A stretch of DNA of 58,273 nucleotides from Bradyrhizobium uaiense (GTDB lineage: Bacteria; Pseudomonadota; Alphaproteobacteria; Rhizobiales; Xanthobacteraceae), in assembly GCF_010811875.1 (NCBI RefSeq), contig NZ_VKHP01000022.1, positions 1-58,273 on the forward strand, in the 5' to 3' direction. Below the pieces are notes generated by a model. The model was not told where the DNA came from. It did no database searches and saw nothing but the letters and a program-made list of their open reading frames with translations. The translations under genes and the position numbers were made by a program. Positions 34,935-43,775 of this stretch are shown here, piece after piece. How positions within the stretch are numbered: the stretch's first letter is position 1; every line of letters begins with the position of its first letter.

Positions 34935-36164
34935 ATGTCTTTCGTCGCTCGACGAATGGCGGCGCTTTCGACCGCCATCATTATTCTCGCTGTCTGTTCC
35001 GGCAGCACATTTGCCCAGAAGAAATACGACACTGGCGCAACCGATACTGAAATCAAGATCGGCAACATCATGCCCTACAGCGGGCCGGCATCCGCCTATG
35101 GCACCAGCGGCCGGGCTCAGGCTGCCTATTTCCGCAAGATCAACGCCGAGGGCGGCATCAACGGGCGCAAGATCACCTTCATCTCCTATGATGACGGCTA
35201 CAGCCCGCCGAAAACGGTCGAGCAGGCGCGCAAGCTGGTCGAAGGCGACGAAGTCTTGCTGATCTTCGCCGCTCTCGGCACAGCATCGAACGGCGCCATT
35301 CAGAAATATATGAACACCAGGAAGGTGCCGCAGCTGTTCATTCAAACCGGTGCGACCAAATGGAATGATCCGCAGAACTTTCCGTGGACCATGGGCTGGC
35401 AGCCCAGCTACCAGAGCGAGGGACGGATCTACGCCAAGCATATCCTGAAGGAAAAGCCGAACGGCAGGATCGCCGTGCTCTACCAGAACGACGATTATGG
35501 AAAGGACTATCTCAAAGGCCTGAAGGACGGTCTTGGCGACAAGGCGGCGTCGATGATCGTGACCGAGGATGCGTATGAGGTCGCCGAGCCCACGATCGAC
35601 ACACACATCGTCAAGATGAAATCGCTGAATGCCGATGTGTTCGTCGACATTGCCACGCCGAAATTCGCGGCGCAGGCCATCAAGAAGGCGGCCGAGATCG
35701 GCTGGAAGCCGCTACACATCCTCAATTCGGTCGGCTCCTCGATCGGCGCCGTGATCCAGCCGGCCGGTTTCGAGAACGCGCAAGGCATCATTTCGGTGGC
35801 CTACCTGATGGATCCGCTCGATCCGCAATGGAAGGACGACCCCGGCATGAAGGCGTTCGACGAATATCTTGCCAAATACTTCCCCGAAGGCAACCGGGCC
35901 GATGGCCTGGTGGTGACGGGTTACAACGCCGCCCAGACGCTGGTTCAGGTGCTGAAGCAGTGCGGCGACGATCTCACGCGGGCGAACGTGATGAAACAGG
36001 CCGCCAATCTGAAGGCCTTCCGCACCAACAACCTGCTGCCTGGCATCACGATGAACACCAGCCCGATCGACTTCGCGCCGATCAAGCAGATGCAGCTCAG
36101 ACGATTGAAGGGCGAGAGATGGGAGTTGTTCGGGCCCATGCTCAGCGCAGAAGTGGGCGGTTAG
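34935..36164 (+). CDS. Branched-chain amino acid ABC substrate-binding protein (LivK-type, orphan)
   Basis: 409 aa. Signal peptide 'ARRMAALSTAIIILAVCSG' with cleavage near 'TFAQ'. The mature part starts 'TDTEIKIGNIMPYSGPASAYG' and contains 'VEQARKLVEGDEVLLIFAALGTASN', typical of the periplasmic-binding fold class I (LivK/AmiC). GGGAG lies 7 nt before ATG 34935. No livHMGF permease or ATPase genes follow. Rhizobial genomes hold dozens of such receptors with varied ligands (amino acids, aromatics, amides), so the substrate is open. Confidence 0.88.
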   Translation: MSFVARRMAALSTAIIILAVCSGSTFAQKKYDTGATDTEIKIGNIMPYSGPASAYGTSGRAQAAYFRKINAEGGINGRKITFISYDDGYSPPKTVEQARKLVEGDEVLLIFAALGTASNGAIQKYMNTRKVPQLFIQTGATKWNDPQNFPWTMGWQPSYQSEGRIYAKHILKEKPNGRIAVLYQNDDYGKDYLKGLKDGLGDKAASMIVTEDAYEVAEPTIDTHIVKMKSLNADVFVDIATPKFAAQAIKKAAEIGWKPLHILNSVGSSIGAVIQPAGFENAQGIISVAYLMDPLDPQWKDDPGMKAFDEYLAKYFPEGNRADGLVVTGYNAAQTLVQVLKQCGDDLTRANVMKQAANLKAFRTNNLLPGITMNTSPIDFAPIKQMQLRRLKGERWELFGPMLSAEVGG

Positions 36165-36366
36165 CCGACCATCGCCCCCATATGCAATAGGCTTGCGGGC
36201 CTGGGGCACTTGCACGATTTCGGAATATTGGAAATGTATCCTTGATTTGCCCGACGTGTCAAGCTGCCGGTCGGATGGCGGCGGCCCCGGCGCCTTTGCA
36301 TGGGGTTGTTTTCGATATTTTGGTCCCGCGTAGCTACGGCGAACAGTTCGGCGCTGGTTTCTACAC
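36165..36366. other. Intergenic region without identifiable gene
   Basis: Spacer after the LivK-type receptor. No gene is seen. The palindromic element at 36367-36545 occupies most of the rest of the gap. Confidence 0.4.
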
Positions 36367-36545
36367 CGTCATGGCCGGGCATAGCCGTCCGGGGGACGGC
36401 GTCGCTTCCGTTCGCCTATCCCCGGCCATCCACGTCTTTCTTTGCATGGAAACGAAGACGTGGATGGCCGGCAGCCGGCTACGCCGGGCTTTGCTGTCAG
36501 CCTCGCCGAAGCTTAGCGAAAGCGGGCACAAGGCCGGGCATGACG
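36367..36545. repeat. Large nested palindromic repeat (CGTCATGGCCGGGC type)
   Basis: About 179 bp. Outer ends CGTCAT and ATGACG (36367-36372, 36540-36545) enclose GGCCGGGC-like blocks. In the centre is a perfect 16-bp inverted repeat, CGGCCATCCACGTCTT (36423-36438) and AAGACGTGGATGGCCG (36455-36470) with a 16-nt loop. It sits between two converging genes, as such elements often do. Confidence 0.8.
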
Positions 36546-36585
36546 AGTTTGTGGGGGAGCGAGCGCATATGCGATTGCCCTACCG

Positions 36586-37653
36586 TCACACCCGAAACAG
36601 CTTCGCGTACCTTGCCTTGATCTCCTCGCTCTGCGCCTGCACCTGGGCCGGATCGGCCTTCAGCATCTTCAATCTATCAAGCGGCACGTGCCCGGCTTTC
36701 TCCTTCACCTTGGCGTGGAACGAGCGGTGCGCGAACTCGTCGGCCAGCATCTGTTGGGTCGCGGCGCTGAAGAAGTAGCTCTGGAACAGCCGTGCCGCAT
36801 TCGGGTTCGGCGCGCTCTTGAAGATGCCGCTCGGTACGATGATCAGCGGCGCGCCTTCGGCCGGGTAGACCACCTCGACCGGCTTACCCTGATCCTTGGC
36901 CAGCACGAGGTTGTAATCGTTGCCGTCGGCCATGACGGCACGCTCGCCGAGCAGGATCTTCTTCGGCGGATCGGCCGCCGACTGCACCTGCATCACGCGC
37001 TGCTGCGAAAGCTTCTCCAGATACGGCCAGCCGAGATCGCGCGCCAGCACGAAGGTCGCGGTCATGATCGCGCCGGAGTAGCCCGGGTGGGCCTTGACGA
37101 TCTTGCCGCGCCATTTCGGATCGAGCAGATCGGCGTAGCTCTTCGGCGCCTCCTCGCGCTTCACCTGCTCGGTGTTGTAGCCGATCACCTCGAACCAGGC
37201 GCAGGATGTCGCGGATGTGCCGTCGGGATCGATCTGGTCGGCCGGAAAGTGCTTGGCGACCTCTTCGGGCATATAGGCTGTGAGCCAGTCGTTCTTCTTC
37301 CAGTCCAGATAATGGGCGGGATCGGTCGAATTGGCGACGTCGACGGCATGGATGCCGCTGCCCTGCTCCTGTGCGATGCGCTGGAAGATCCGCTCGGCGC
37401 CGGAGCGTTCGACGCGCACGCTGATCCCTGGATATTTCTGCTCGAAATCGCGTGCCAGACGCTCGGCCGTGTTCAGTTCCAGCGCACTGTAGAACGAGAT
37501 CTTGCCTTCCTTCTTCGCCGCGGCGATCAGCTCCGGCGTCACGGCCTCAGCCGGCGGCGCCGCCGCCCTTGAGGGTTCGGCGAACACCATGCCGGCGGCG
37601 GTCGCCGCCGTCACCTTGAGCCAGTCGCGCCTCGACCATTTGCGGTCCCGCAT
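36586..37653 (-). CDS. ABC substrate-binding protein, FbpA/iron(III)-type (orphan)
   Basis: 355 aa. Tat signal (SRRDWLKVTAATAAG) and then 'TPELIAAAKKEGKISFYSALELNTAERLARDFEQKYPGISVRVERSGAERIFQRI', the layout of class II binding proteins for Fe3+ and related ligands (family 1, FbpA/AfuA). 'PKSYADLLDPKWRGKIVKAHPGYSGA' is the interdomain region that often binds the ligand. It has no neighbouring permease or ATPase. The actual ligand could be Fe3+, a polyamine or a phosphonate-like anion. Confidence 0.85.
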   Translation of the reverse strand: MRDRKWSRRDWLKVTAATAAGMVFAEPSRAAAPPAEAVTPELIAAAKKEGKISFYSALELNTAERLARDFEQKYPGISVRVERSGAERIFQRIAQEQGSGIHAVDVANSTDPAHYLDWKKNDWLTAYMPEEVAKHFPADQIDPDGTSATSCAWFEVIGYNTEQVKREEAPKSYADLLDPKWRGKIVKAHPGYSGAIMTATFVLARDLGWPYLEKLSQQRVMQVQSAADPPKKILLGERAVMADGNDYNLVLAKDQGKPVEVVYPAEGAPLIIVPSGIFKSAPNPNAARLFQSYFFSAATQQMLADEFAHRSFHAKVKEKAGHVPLDRLKMLKADPAQVQAQSEEIKARYAKLFRV

Positions 37654-37715
37654 TCCACGCTCCCCGAATCGGGCCGTTGACCGGCCGCGCCATTGTTGCG
37701 GGACGATGATAGCGC

Positions 37716-37798
37716 GTAGGATGAGTTGAGCGAAGCGATACCCATCAAACAGTGCCGCAGGAGAGTTGTTGGGTTTCGCTGCGCTCCACCCATCCTAC
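37716..37798. repeat. Dispersed palindrome of the GTAGGATGGG type, copy 2
   Basis: Begins GTAGGATG and ends CCCATCCTAC, with the inner arms 'AGCGAAGCGATACCCATC' and 'GGGTTTCGCTGCGCT'. Same element as 32714-32797, with some divergence in the centre. It lies between the FbpA-type gene start and the hybrid kinase stop. Confidence 0.8.
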
Positions 37799-37824
37799 GG
37801 CCCGGCCGACGCGGCTGACCATGC

Positions 37825-40131
37825 CTACGTCTTCTCCGGCGGGTTCTCGCGCAGGAAGCGTTCGAGATCGGGCTGCACGGAGTAAGGTTGCGGAACCGGA
37901 TCACCCTGGAAGTCGACCTGAAGATCAAGGCTGCGCCGAAGTATCCGCGCCAGCTCGCTGCGCCGATAGGGTTTGGTCAGCAGCGGAATGCCATGGCCGC
38001 CACGCCCCTGTTGTGCCGGCAGCACGCCATCGCTGTAGCCTGAGGTGAACAGCACCCGCAGCGCCGGACGCCCCGCCATCAGCGTGTCAGCCAATTGCCG
38101 GCCATTCATGCTGCCGGGCATCACGATGTCGGTGAACAGAAGATCGAACGCGGTGCCGCGGCTGACGATCTCGAGCGCGGCATCCGCATTCGCCGCTGCC
38201 AGCACCGTGTAGCCGAGGCTTTCGAGCTGGCCCGTGACGTAGTCGCGGATCGTCGGGTCGTCCTCGACGCACAGGATCGTCTCGTTGCCGCCTCGGACCG
38301 GCAGGTCGTCCTCATCGGCCGCGCGCTGCGCGGTGCCGTCTGCCTTGGGCAGATAGATCCTGAAGATGGTGCCCCGCCCCTGCTCGCTCCTGACCTCGAT
38401 CCCGCCGCCACTTTGCTTGACGAAACCGAACACCATGCTGAGCCCGAGCCCGGTGCCCTGCCCGACCTCCTTGGTGGAGAAGAACGGATCGAAGATCTTC
38501 TTCAGATCCGACGGCGAAATTCCGGTCCCGGTATCGGTCACCTCGATCACGAGGTGGTCACCGGCGCGCTCGACGCCGTGCGCCACCGCCTCGGGAATCC
38601 CGAGCTGGATGTTGCGGGTCGCAAAGGTCAGCGTGCCGCCCTCCGGCATGGCATCGCGTGCGTTGATGGCGAGATTGACCAACGCTGCGCCGAGCTGGCT
38701 GCGGTCGACAAAGGCGAGCCATGCGCCACGGTTGAGCTCGGTCCTGATCTCGGTCTGCGAGCCCAGCGTCTGCGACAATAGCCGCACCACTTCGCCGATC
38801 AGGTCGTTGACGTCGGTCTCGGCGGGCTGCAACGGCTGCTTGCGCGCGAATGCCAGCAGGCTCGAGGTGAGTTGCGCGCCGCGATCGGCGGCATCGCTGA
38901 TCAGCTTGGCGATCGCGGCAAGCTGCGGGTTGTCCTTGACGCCGTCGGCAAGGATCTCGACCGTGCCGGTGATCACGGTCAGCATGTTGTTGAAGTCGTG
39001 CGCGATGCCGCCGGTCAATCGCCCAAGCGATTCCGTCTTCTGCGCCTGGATCAACTGCTCCTCGGCGACCCGTCGCTGGGTGACATCCCTGACAAAGGAA
39101 TTGATGATGTAGCCGTCGCCGCGGCGCAGCGCATTGAGCGACACCTCGACGTGGAAGCGGTGGCCGTCGCGGTGCACCGACGCGGTTTCGTAGCGCATGC
39201 CCATGCCGCCCGCCGCGGTCTCCTGCAGGAAGCGGGTGATGCGCTGGCGGTGCGCGACGCGTAGCTCCTCCGGGAACACCAGCTCGACCACGCGCTGGCC
39301 GACCGCCTCCGAGCGTGTCCAGCCGGTCAGCGCCTCGGCCTGCGGGCTCCAGTCGAGAACGATGCCGTCCTGGTCGGTCTGGACGAAGGCGTCGAGCGCG
39401 GTCCTGACGATCGCCTGCGCCATCTGCTCGCTGTCGACCAGCGCCTGATGCGCGCGTCGGTGCGCGGTGACATCGTGCAGCACGGCGACCGCGCCACGCA
39501 GATTGGCGGCGTCATCGCGCAGCGGCCTGGCGTTGGCGACGAGATAGACGTCCGGATCCGGCGGCGACAGCGGTCTCACGATCAGTTCGAAATCGTCGAT
39601 ATTCTCGCCGCGCAGCGCCCGCGCCACCGGCGTGTCCGAGATCGGCATTACCGTCGTGCCGTCGGCATAATAGTTCTGGAACCTGCGAACGCCGGTCAGG
39701 GTGTGAAAACCGGGTTCGACGCTGTACAGCCGCCGCGCCGCGGCGTTGGCGATCACGACCACACCGTGCTCGTCGGCGACCACGACCGGATCTCGGATGC
39801 TCTCGATGGTCTTCTCCAGCAGGTTCTGCCTGCTGCCCAATTGCGCCGACAGTTCGGCGAGCGTCGCGGCGAGTTGAGCGGCCTCATCGTTGCCGCTTGT
39901 GCCGATCGGTGCCTGCTGACCGCGCGACGGCGCTTCCGCCACCCGCACCATCTGGGCGGGCGTCCTGGACAGCGACTTCGCAATCAGCTCAGCAGTCATC
40001 AACACCACCGCAACCGCGCCGCCGGCGAGCGCAACGCCCGACCAGCTGACGCCATGGATGAAGCCCAGAGCGAGCAGGAGCATGACGACCGGAAGCATCA
40101 TCCCGACCGCCAGACGGCCCGACAAATTCAT
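37825..40131 (-). CDS. Hybrid sensor histidine kinase, PAS-PAS-HisKA-HATPase-REC
   Basis: 768 aa from ATG 40131, where the first membrane helix begins (upstream in-frame codons are not membrane-like). Two TM helices lie at residues 11-52, then a coiled linker, PAS1 (about 104-225), PAS2 (about 235-357), and HisKA with H378 in 'GGIAHDFNNML'. HATPase_c spans about 470-595 (N box NLAINARDAMPEGG, G boxes DTGTGIS and GQGTGLGLSM). The REC domain (617-735) has D668 in 'LLFTDIVMPGSMNG' and a Lys later in 'LLTKPY'. Such kinases usually pass phosphate internally to REC and then to a separate phosphotransferase or regulator. No HPt or response regulator gene is nearby. Confidence 0.9.
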   Translation of the reverse strand: MNLSGRLAVGMMLPVVMLLLALGFIHGVSWSGVALAGGAVAVVLMTAELIAKSLSRTPAQMVRVAEAPSRGQQAPIGTSGNDEAAQLAATLAELSAQLGSRQNLLEKTIESIRDPVVVADEHGVVVIANAAARRLYSVEPGFHTLTGVRRFQNYYADGTTVMPISDTPVARALRGENIDDFELIVRPLSPPDPDVYLVANARPLRDDAANLRGAVAVLHDVTAHRRAHQALVDSEQMAQAIVRTALDAFVQTDQDGIVLDWSPQAEALTGWTRSEAVGQRVVELVFPEELRVAHRQRITRFLQETAAGGMGMRYETASVHRDGHRFHVEVSLNALRRGDGYIINSFVRDVTQRRVAEEQLIQAQKTESLGRLTGGIAHDFNNMLTVITGTVEILADGVKDNPQLAAIAKLISDAADRGAQLTSSLLAFARKQPLQPAETDVNDLIGEVVRLLSQTLGSQTEIRTELNRGAWLAFVDRSQLGAALVNLAINARDAMPEGGTLTFATRNIQLGIPEAVAHGVERAGDHLVIEVTDTGTGISPSDLKKIFDPFFSTKEVGQGTGLGLSMVFGFVKQSGGGIEVRSEQGRGTIFRIYLPKADGTAQRAADEDDLPVRGGNETILCVEDDPTIRDYVTGQLESLGYTVLAAANADAALEIVSRGTAFDLLFTDIVMPGSMNGRQLADTLMAGRPALRVLFTSGYSDGVLPAQQGRGGHGIPLLTKPYRRSELARILRRSLDLQVDFQGDPVPQPYSVQPDLERFLRENPPEKT

Positions 40132-40495
40132 CCCGACCAACTCATCGTGAGCAGCTGCACCGGAAAATGTAAAAGGAAACCAATATCGGAAAGGACGTCG
40201 GCGCCGGGGCAATATCGGGGGCTTGCCCCCTTTGCTTAGCCGAGTCCGGCCCGGCAATCCGCCACTTTCGTATCCGTATAAGTACGGAGATCGGCCCACT
40301 GGCATATGCCGACGCCGGGTGAACCGGCTTCGGCGCCGTGGGCTATGTGTGATTTACGGAATCTTCGTCTGATTGCCGGCGCCCATCGGCCGCCAAGGCC
40401 GCGCAGCCAATTACCGCCCGCGGCAAGGCTTGGCCTACACAAGCCGCGGTGCGGGGCCATCCCAACCGCCGACCCACGCAGGGGTCGGTCAGCCC
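40132..40495. other. Spacer between the monooxygenase operon and the hybrid kinase
   Basis: 364 nt GC-rich, no gene. A 7-bp inverted repeat, CCGCGGC (40418-40424) and GCCGCGG (40443-40449), lies 47-78 nt past the end of the monooxygenase operon on the minus strand. It lacks a T run, so it is at most a weak terminator. The kinase promoter must be here. Confidence 0.35.
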
Positions 40496-41851
40496 TCAAA
40501 GGCTGGAGGCGCTGGAGAGAATGGGCGCCGGCTTTGCCAAGCCCAGATGATCGCGAAAGGTCGAACCGGAATAGTCGGTCCGATAGAGCCCGCGCCGCTG
40601 CAATTCGGGGATGACAAGGCTGGTAAAGGCCTCGACGGATTCAGGCACATAAGGCGGGAAGATATTGAAACCGTCGGCCGCCTTTTCGTCGAACCAGTGC
40701 TGGATGTGGTCGGCGACCTCGTTCGGATCGCCGACGACGACGGCGCCGGTGCCGATGTGCCCGATGATGAGATCACGATAGGTCAGACGGTTGGGGCCTT
40801 TCACGTCCCGGCGCGTGAGACGCGTGACGTCGGCAAACAGCCGCTGGCCGTCTGCATTGGCCTCTGCCAGCACCAGGGGGTCGACGGGCGCATCCCGATC
40901 CTGACCAGCGACATCGACGCCAATTGCAATGGAAACCGCGGTGAGGTTGCGGCGTTTTCCCATCCTGCCCAGAGAACCGTAGCGGCTGGCCTCGCCGCCA
41001 TCGCCATCCGGCTCCAACGCGATGAAGGAATTGAGGTGGTCGAATATTTCAACCGCCTTCTCGGTCGTTTCGGCGACCACGGGGGTGAGCCCGGGCAGAA
41101 TGGCGATGTCGCTATCCCTCCTGCCATATTTGCTGGCTCTGGATTTGACATCGGCATAGTAAGCCTTGGCGCTCTCGATCGTCGCCTGACTCGCGAAGAT
41201 GACATCGGCATCGCGCGCGCCGAGCTCCCGCGAACGGTCCGACGTGCCGGCGTGCAAGATCACCGGGTGGCCCTGAGGCGGGCGCTTGACGTTCAGCGGT
41301 CCGGCGACGTCGAAATAGCGCCCCTTGTGGTGCAGAGGCGTAATCGCATCGCTATCCCAAAGTCCCCGCACCACGGCGACGAATTCATCCGCCCAATCAT
41401 AGCGCCGCTCGGTGTCCCAATGGGACTGGCGCGAGAAATTGCCCGCTGCAATCTCGTCCGCGCCGGTCACCAGATTCCATGATGCGCGGCCTTGGCTCAG
41501 GTGATCGAGCGACGCGAACATGCGCGCGAGATTATAGGGATCATAGTAGGTCGGATTGGCCGTGACGACGATGCCGATATGGCTGGTCGCTGCCGCCAGG
41601 CTCGCACCGGACACGAAGGGCTCGAGGCGCGACATCTGGGAGGGATTGGTGGTTTGCAGGCTTGGATCGCTCGCCAGCCGGTCGCCAAGAAAGAGGAAGT
41701 CGAACTTGGCCGCTTCCACAAGCTGGGTGACCCGCTGCAGGAACTCGATGTCGAAGGCGGCGCCTGCATGGGAGGACGGATAGCGCCAGCCGCTCGGGTG
41801 TGTACCACCCGCCCAGAACATCAGGCCGAAATGGAGTTCTCGCTTGGACAT
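40496..41851 (-). CDS. LLM-class flavin-dependent monooxygenase, NtaA/SnaA/DszA type
   Basis: 451 aa, the expected size for the NtaA/DszA branch. 'ELHFGLMFWAGGTHPSGWRYPSS' at the N-terminus, 'FDFLFLGDRLA' and 'RASWNLVTGADEIAAGNFSRQSHWDTERRYDWADEFV', the family signature around FMN-contacting residues. 'PPQGHPVILHAGTSDRSRELGARDADVIFAS' is the phosphate-binding part of the TIM barrel. Such enzymes use reduced FMN delivered by a separate reductase to oxidise S- or N-containing compounds. It is the last gene of the ABC/LLM operon, 21 nt behind another LLM gene. Confidence 0.9.
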   Translation of the reverse strand: MSKRELHFGLMFWAGGTHPSGWRYPSSHAGAAFDIEFLQRVTQLVEAAKFDFLFLGDRLASDPSLQTTNPSQMSRLEPFVSGASLAAATSHIGIVVTANPTYYDPYNLARMFASLDHLSQGRASWNLVTGADEIAAGNFSRQSHWDTERRYDWADEFVAVVRGLWDSDAITPLHHKGRYFDVAGPLNVKRPPQGHPVILHAGTSDRSRELGARDADVIFASQATIESAKAYYADVKSRASKYGRRDSDIAILPGLTPVVAETTEKAVEIFDHLNSFIALEPDGDGGEASRYGSLGRMGKRRNLTAVSIAIGVDVAGQDRDAPVDPLVLAEANADGQRLFADVTRLTRRDVKGPNRLTYRDLIIGHIGTGAVVVGDPNEVADHIQHWFDEKAADGFNIFPPYVPESVEAFTSLVIPELQRRGLYRTDYSGSTFRDHLGLAKPAPILSSASSL

Positions 41852-41872
41852 GATGAAACGCTCGCAGGAGGT

Positions 41873-42964
41873 TCAGGCTGCCGTACTGGCTGGCTCTGGT
41901 GCCTTGTGTTCGAAGATATTGCCCGGCCGTGCCAGACCGAGCCTTTCGCGCAAAGTGCCCGATCGGTCGCCTGATCGCAGCCGCTGCCGCCGCGCCAACT
42001 CCGGAATGACATCCCGGGAAAAGGCATCGGGGCTGCTGCGCACGACCCGAGGCGCCACTACCAGACCATCCAGCGTCACGGCATTCGCCAGTGCCTCGAT
42101 CTGGTCAGCGATCTCCGTCGGAGTACCAGACACGTAATGGGCGACGGGCGCTTTCGGCGCGCCTGCCGCATGGTCCGGCCCAATCACGGAAACGATCTCC
42201 GCAAACAGCAGCACATGCTGCTCGTCGCGACGGGCGCCCCTCGCGGCGGCAAGTACATTGTCGCGCAAGGCCGCGATATCGCCTGCCGTCTCTGCCGCCA
42301 GAATGGCGATATCGGCGTGTCGTCCCGCGAACTCCGCCGATCGCTCGTCCGCCACGCGATGCGCAACGATGACCTGGCCCTGCGGCGGTCGTGCAACGTT
42401 CAGGGGCCCCTTGACCGAGAAGGAAGCGCCGACGTGATCGATGGGATGGATTTTGCTGCCATCGACGAACACGCCGCTTTGCTTGTCGCGAATGAAGGCA
42501 CCGTCCTCCCAGCTATCCCATAGCCGGCGTGCAATATCGAGGATTTCGCTGGCGCGCTCATAGTGGACGGCAGGCGCAACAGCCGTCTGCCCGTAGTTGG
42601 CGCCGGCGGGATCGACCACACCGGTCGAGACGAGCCAGCCGGCGCGCCCATGCGTGACATGGTCGAGCGAGGCGGCGAGCCGCGTCACATTGTACGGCTC
42701 GACATAGCTTGTGTTGGCCGCGGCGATCAGACCGATGTGGCGCGTCCTGGTCGCGAGGAAGGACGCCGTCGTGAACGCTTCACTGCGCGCTGGCTCCGTA
42801 CGGCCGACGCTGTCGTCGATCAGGAGGAAAGCAAAGCCGGCACCCTCCAGGTCCCGCGCGAAAGTTGTCAGGTGGACAGGATTCAGGGGATCGAAGTTTT
42901 CGTCGTGCGTCTGGTACCCGGATTGCGGCGCATAGAGAAAGCCGAGGTGGAGCGGTTTGGCCAT
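41873..42964 (-). CDS. LLM-class flavin-dependent monooxygenase (second member)
   Basis: 363 aa from ATG 42964, with GGAG 6 nt before it. 'KPLHLGFLYAPQSGYQTHDENF', 'GRAGWLVSTGVVDPAGANYGQTAVAPAVHYERASEIL' and 'PPQGQVIVAHRVADERSAEFAGRHADIAILAA' follow the same fold as the neighbour, but the protein is about 90 residues shorter. It might act on a related intermediate, or give a heteromeric system. The ABC ATPase gene ends 17 nt upstream. A flavin reductase is missing in the window, so it depends on a general NADH:FMN reductase. Confidence 0.88.
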   Translation of the reverse strand: MAKPLHLGFLYAPQSGYQTHDENFDPLNPVHLTTFARDLEGAGFAFLLIDDSVGRTEPARSEAFTTASFLATRTRHIGLIAAANTSYVEPYNVTRLAASLDHVTHGRAGWLVSTGVVDPAGANYGQTAVAPAVHYERASEILDIARRLWDSWEDGAFIRDKQSGVFVDGSKIHPIDHVGASFSVKGPLNVARPPQGQVIVAHRVADERSAEFAGRHADIAILAAETAGDIAALRDNVLAAARGARRDEQHVLLFAEIVSVIGPDHAAGAPKAPVAHYVSGTPTEIADQIEALANAVTLDGLVVAPRVVRSSPDAFSRDVIPELARRQRLRSGDRSGTLRERLGLARPGNIFEHKAPEPASTAA

Positions 42965-42980
42965 TTTGATCTCCGTTCTG

Positions 42981-43775
42981 TCAGGCCACGGTTGCTGTTG
43001 GCTCCAGCGCGCGGAGCGCCTCATAGATCCGGGCTTCCCGTTGCAAGAGTTCGATGTCGCCCCGCCGACGCGGACGCAGCAGGTCGAGGGTGACGATCTC
43101 AGCGATCCGTCCGGGCCGCGGTGACAGCAGGACAATACGATCGGCAAGAAACACGGCTTCGCCAACGTCGTGCGTCACGAAAACGATGGTCTTGCGGCGC
43201 TGCTGCCAGATGCGGATCAGGTCTTCCTGCAACTTGTTGCGCGTGACGTAATCGACCGCTCCGAAAGGCTCGTCCATCAGGATCACGTCGGGATCATTGA
43301 CGAGTGCGCGCGCGATGCCGGCACGCTGCTTCATGCCGCCGGAGATCTGGTGCGGAAACTTGCCGCCAAAGCCGTCGAGCCCAACCAGGGATAGCTGCTC
43401 TTCGACCAATCGGCGGGCTTGGACCTTGTCCACCCCGCGCAATTCGAGCCCGAGGCCGACATTGGCCGCAACCGTTCGCCACGGGTAGAGCGAGGCATCC
43501 TGGAACACGACGCCGAGTTCTCCACCCGGACCGATGATCGGCCTGTCGCGAAACAGCACCGAGCCGCCGCTCGGCTGCTGCAGCCCGGCGAGAATTTCCA
43601 GCAGCGTACTCTTGCCGCAACCGCTCGGACCAAGCAGGACGATGAACTCGCCCTCCTCGACCGAGAAGCTGATGTTGCTCAGCGCACGCACCGGCGGCGC
43701 TCCTGGATAGATCTTGTCGAGAGACCTGACGGTGAAGGCAGGCATGCCCTCGCGCTCCTGCTTGATCTCACTCAC
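42981..43775 (-). CDS. ABC transporter ATP-binding protein, SsuB/TauB-type
   Basis: 264 aa. Walker A GPSGCGKST (about residues 49-57), Q-loop 'VVFQDASLYPW', signature motif 'SGGMKQRAGIARAL', Walker B 'VILMDEPFGAVD', switch His in 'VFVTHDVGEAV'. The sequence is close to nitrate/sulfonate/taurine importers (class of SsuB, TauB, NrtD). Its ATG overlaps the stop of the binding-protein gene by 4 nt (ATGA). Confidence 0.92.
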   Translation of the reverse strand: MSEIKQEREGMPAFTVRSLDKIYPGAPPVRALSNISFSVEEGEFIVLLGPSGCGKSTLLEILAGLQQPSGGSVLFRDRPIIGPGGELGVVFQDASLYPWRTVAANVGLGLELRGVDKVQARRLVEEQLSLVGLDGFGGKFPHQISGGMKQRAGIARALVNDPDVILMDEPFGAVDYVTRNKLQEDLIRIWQQRRKTIVFVTHDVGEAVFLADRIVLLSPRPGRIAEIVTLDLLRPRRRGDIELLQREARIYEALRALEPTATVA

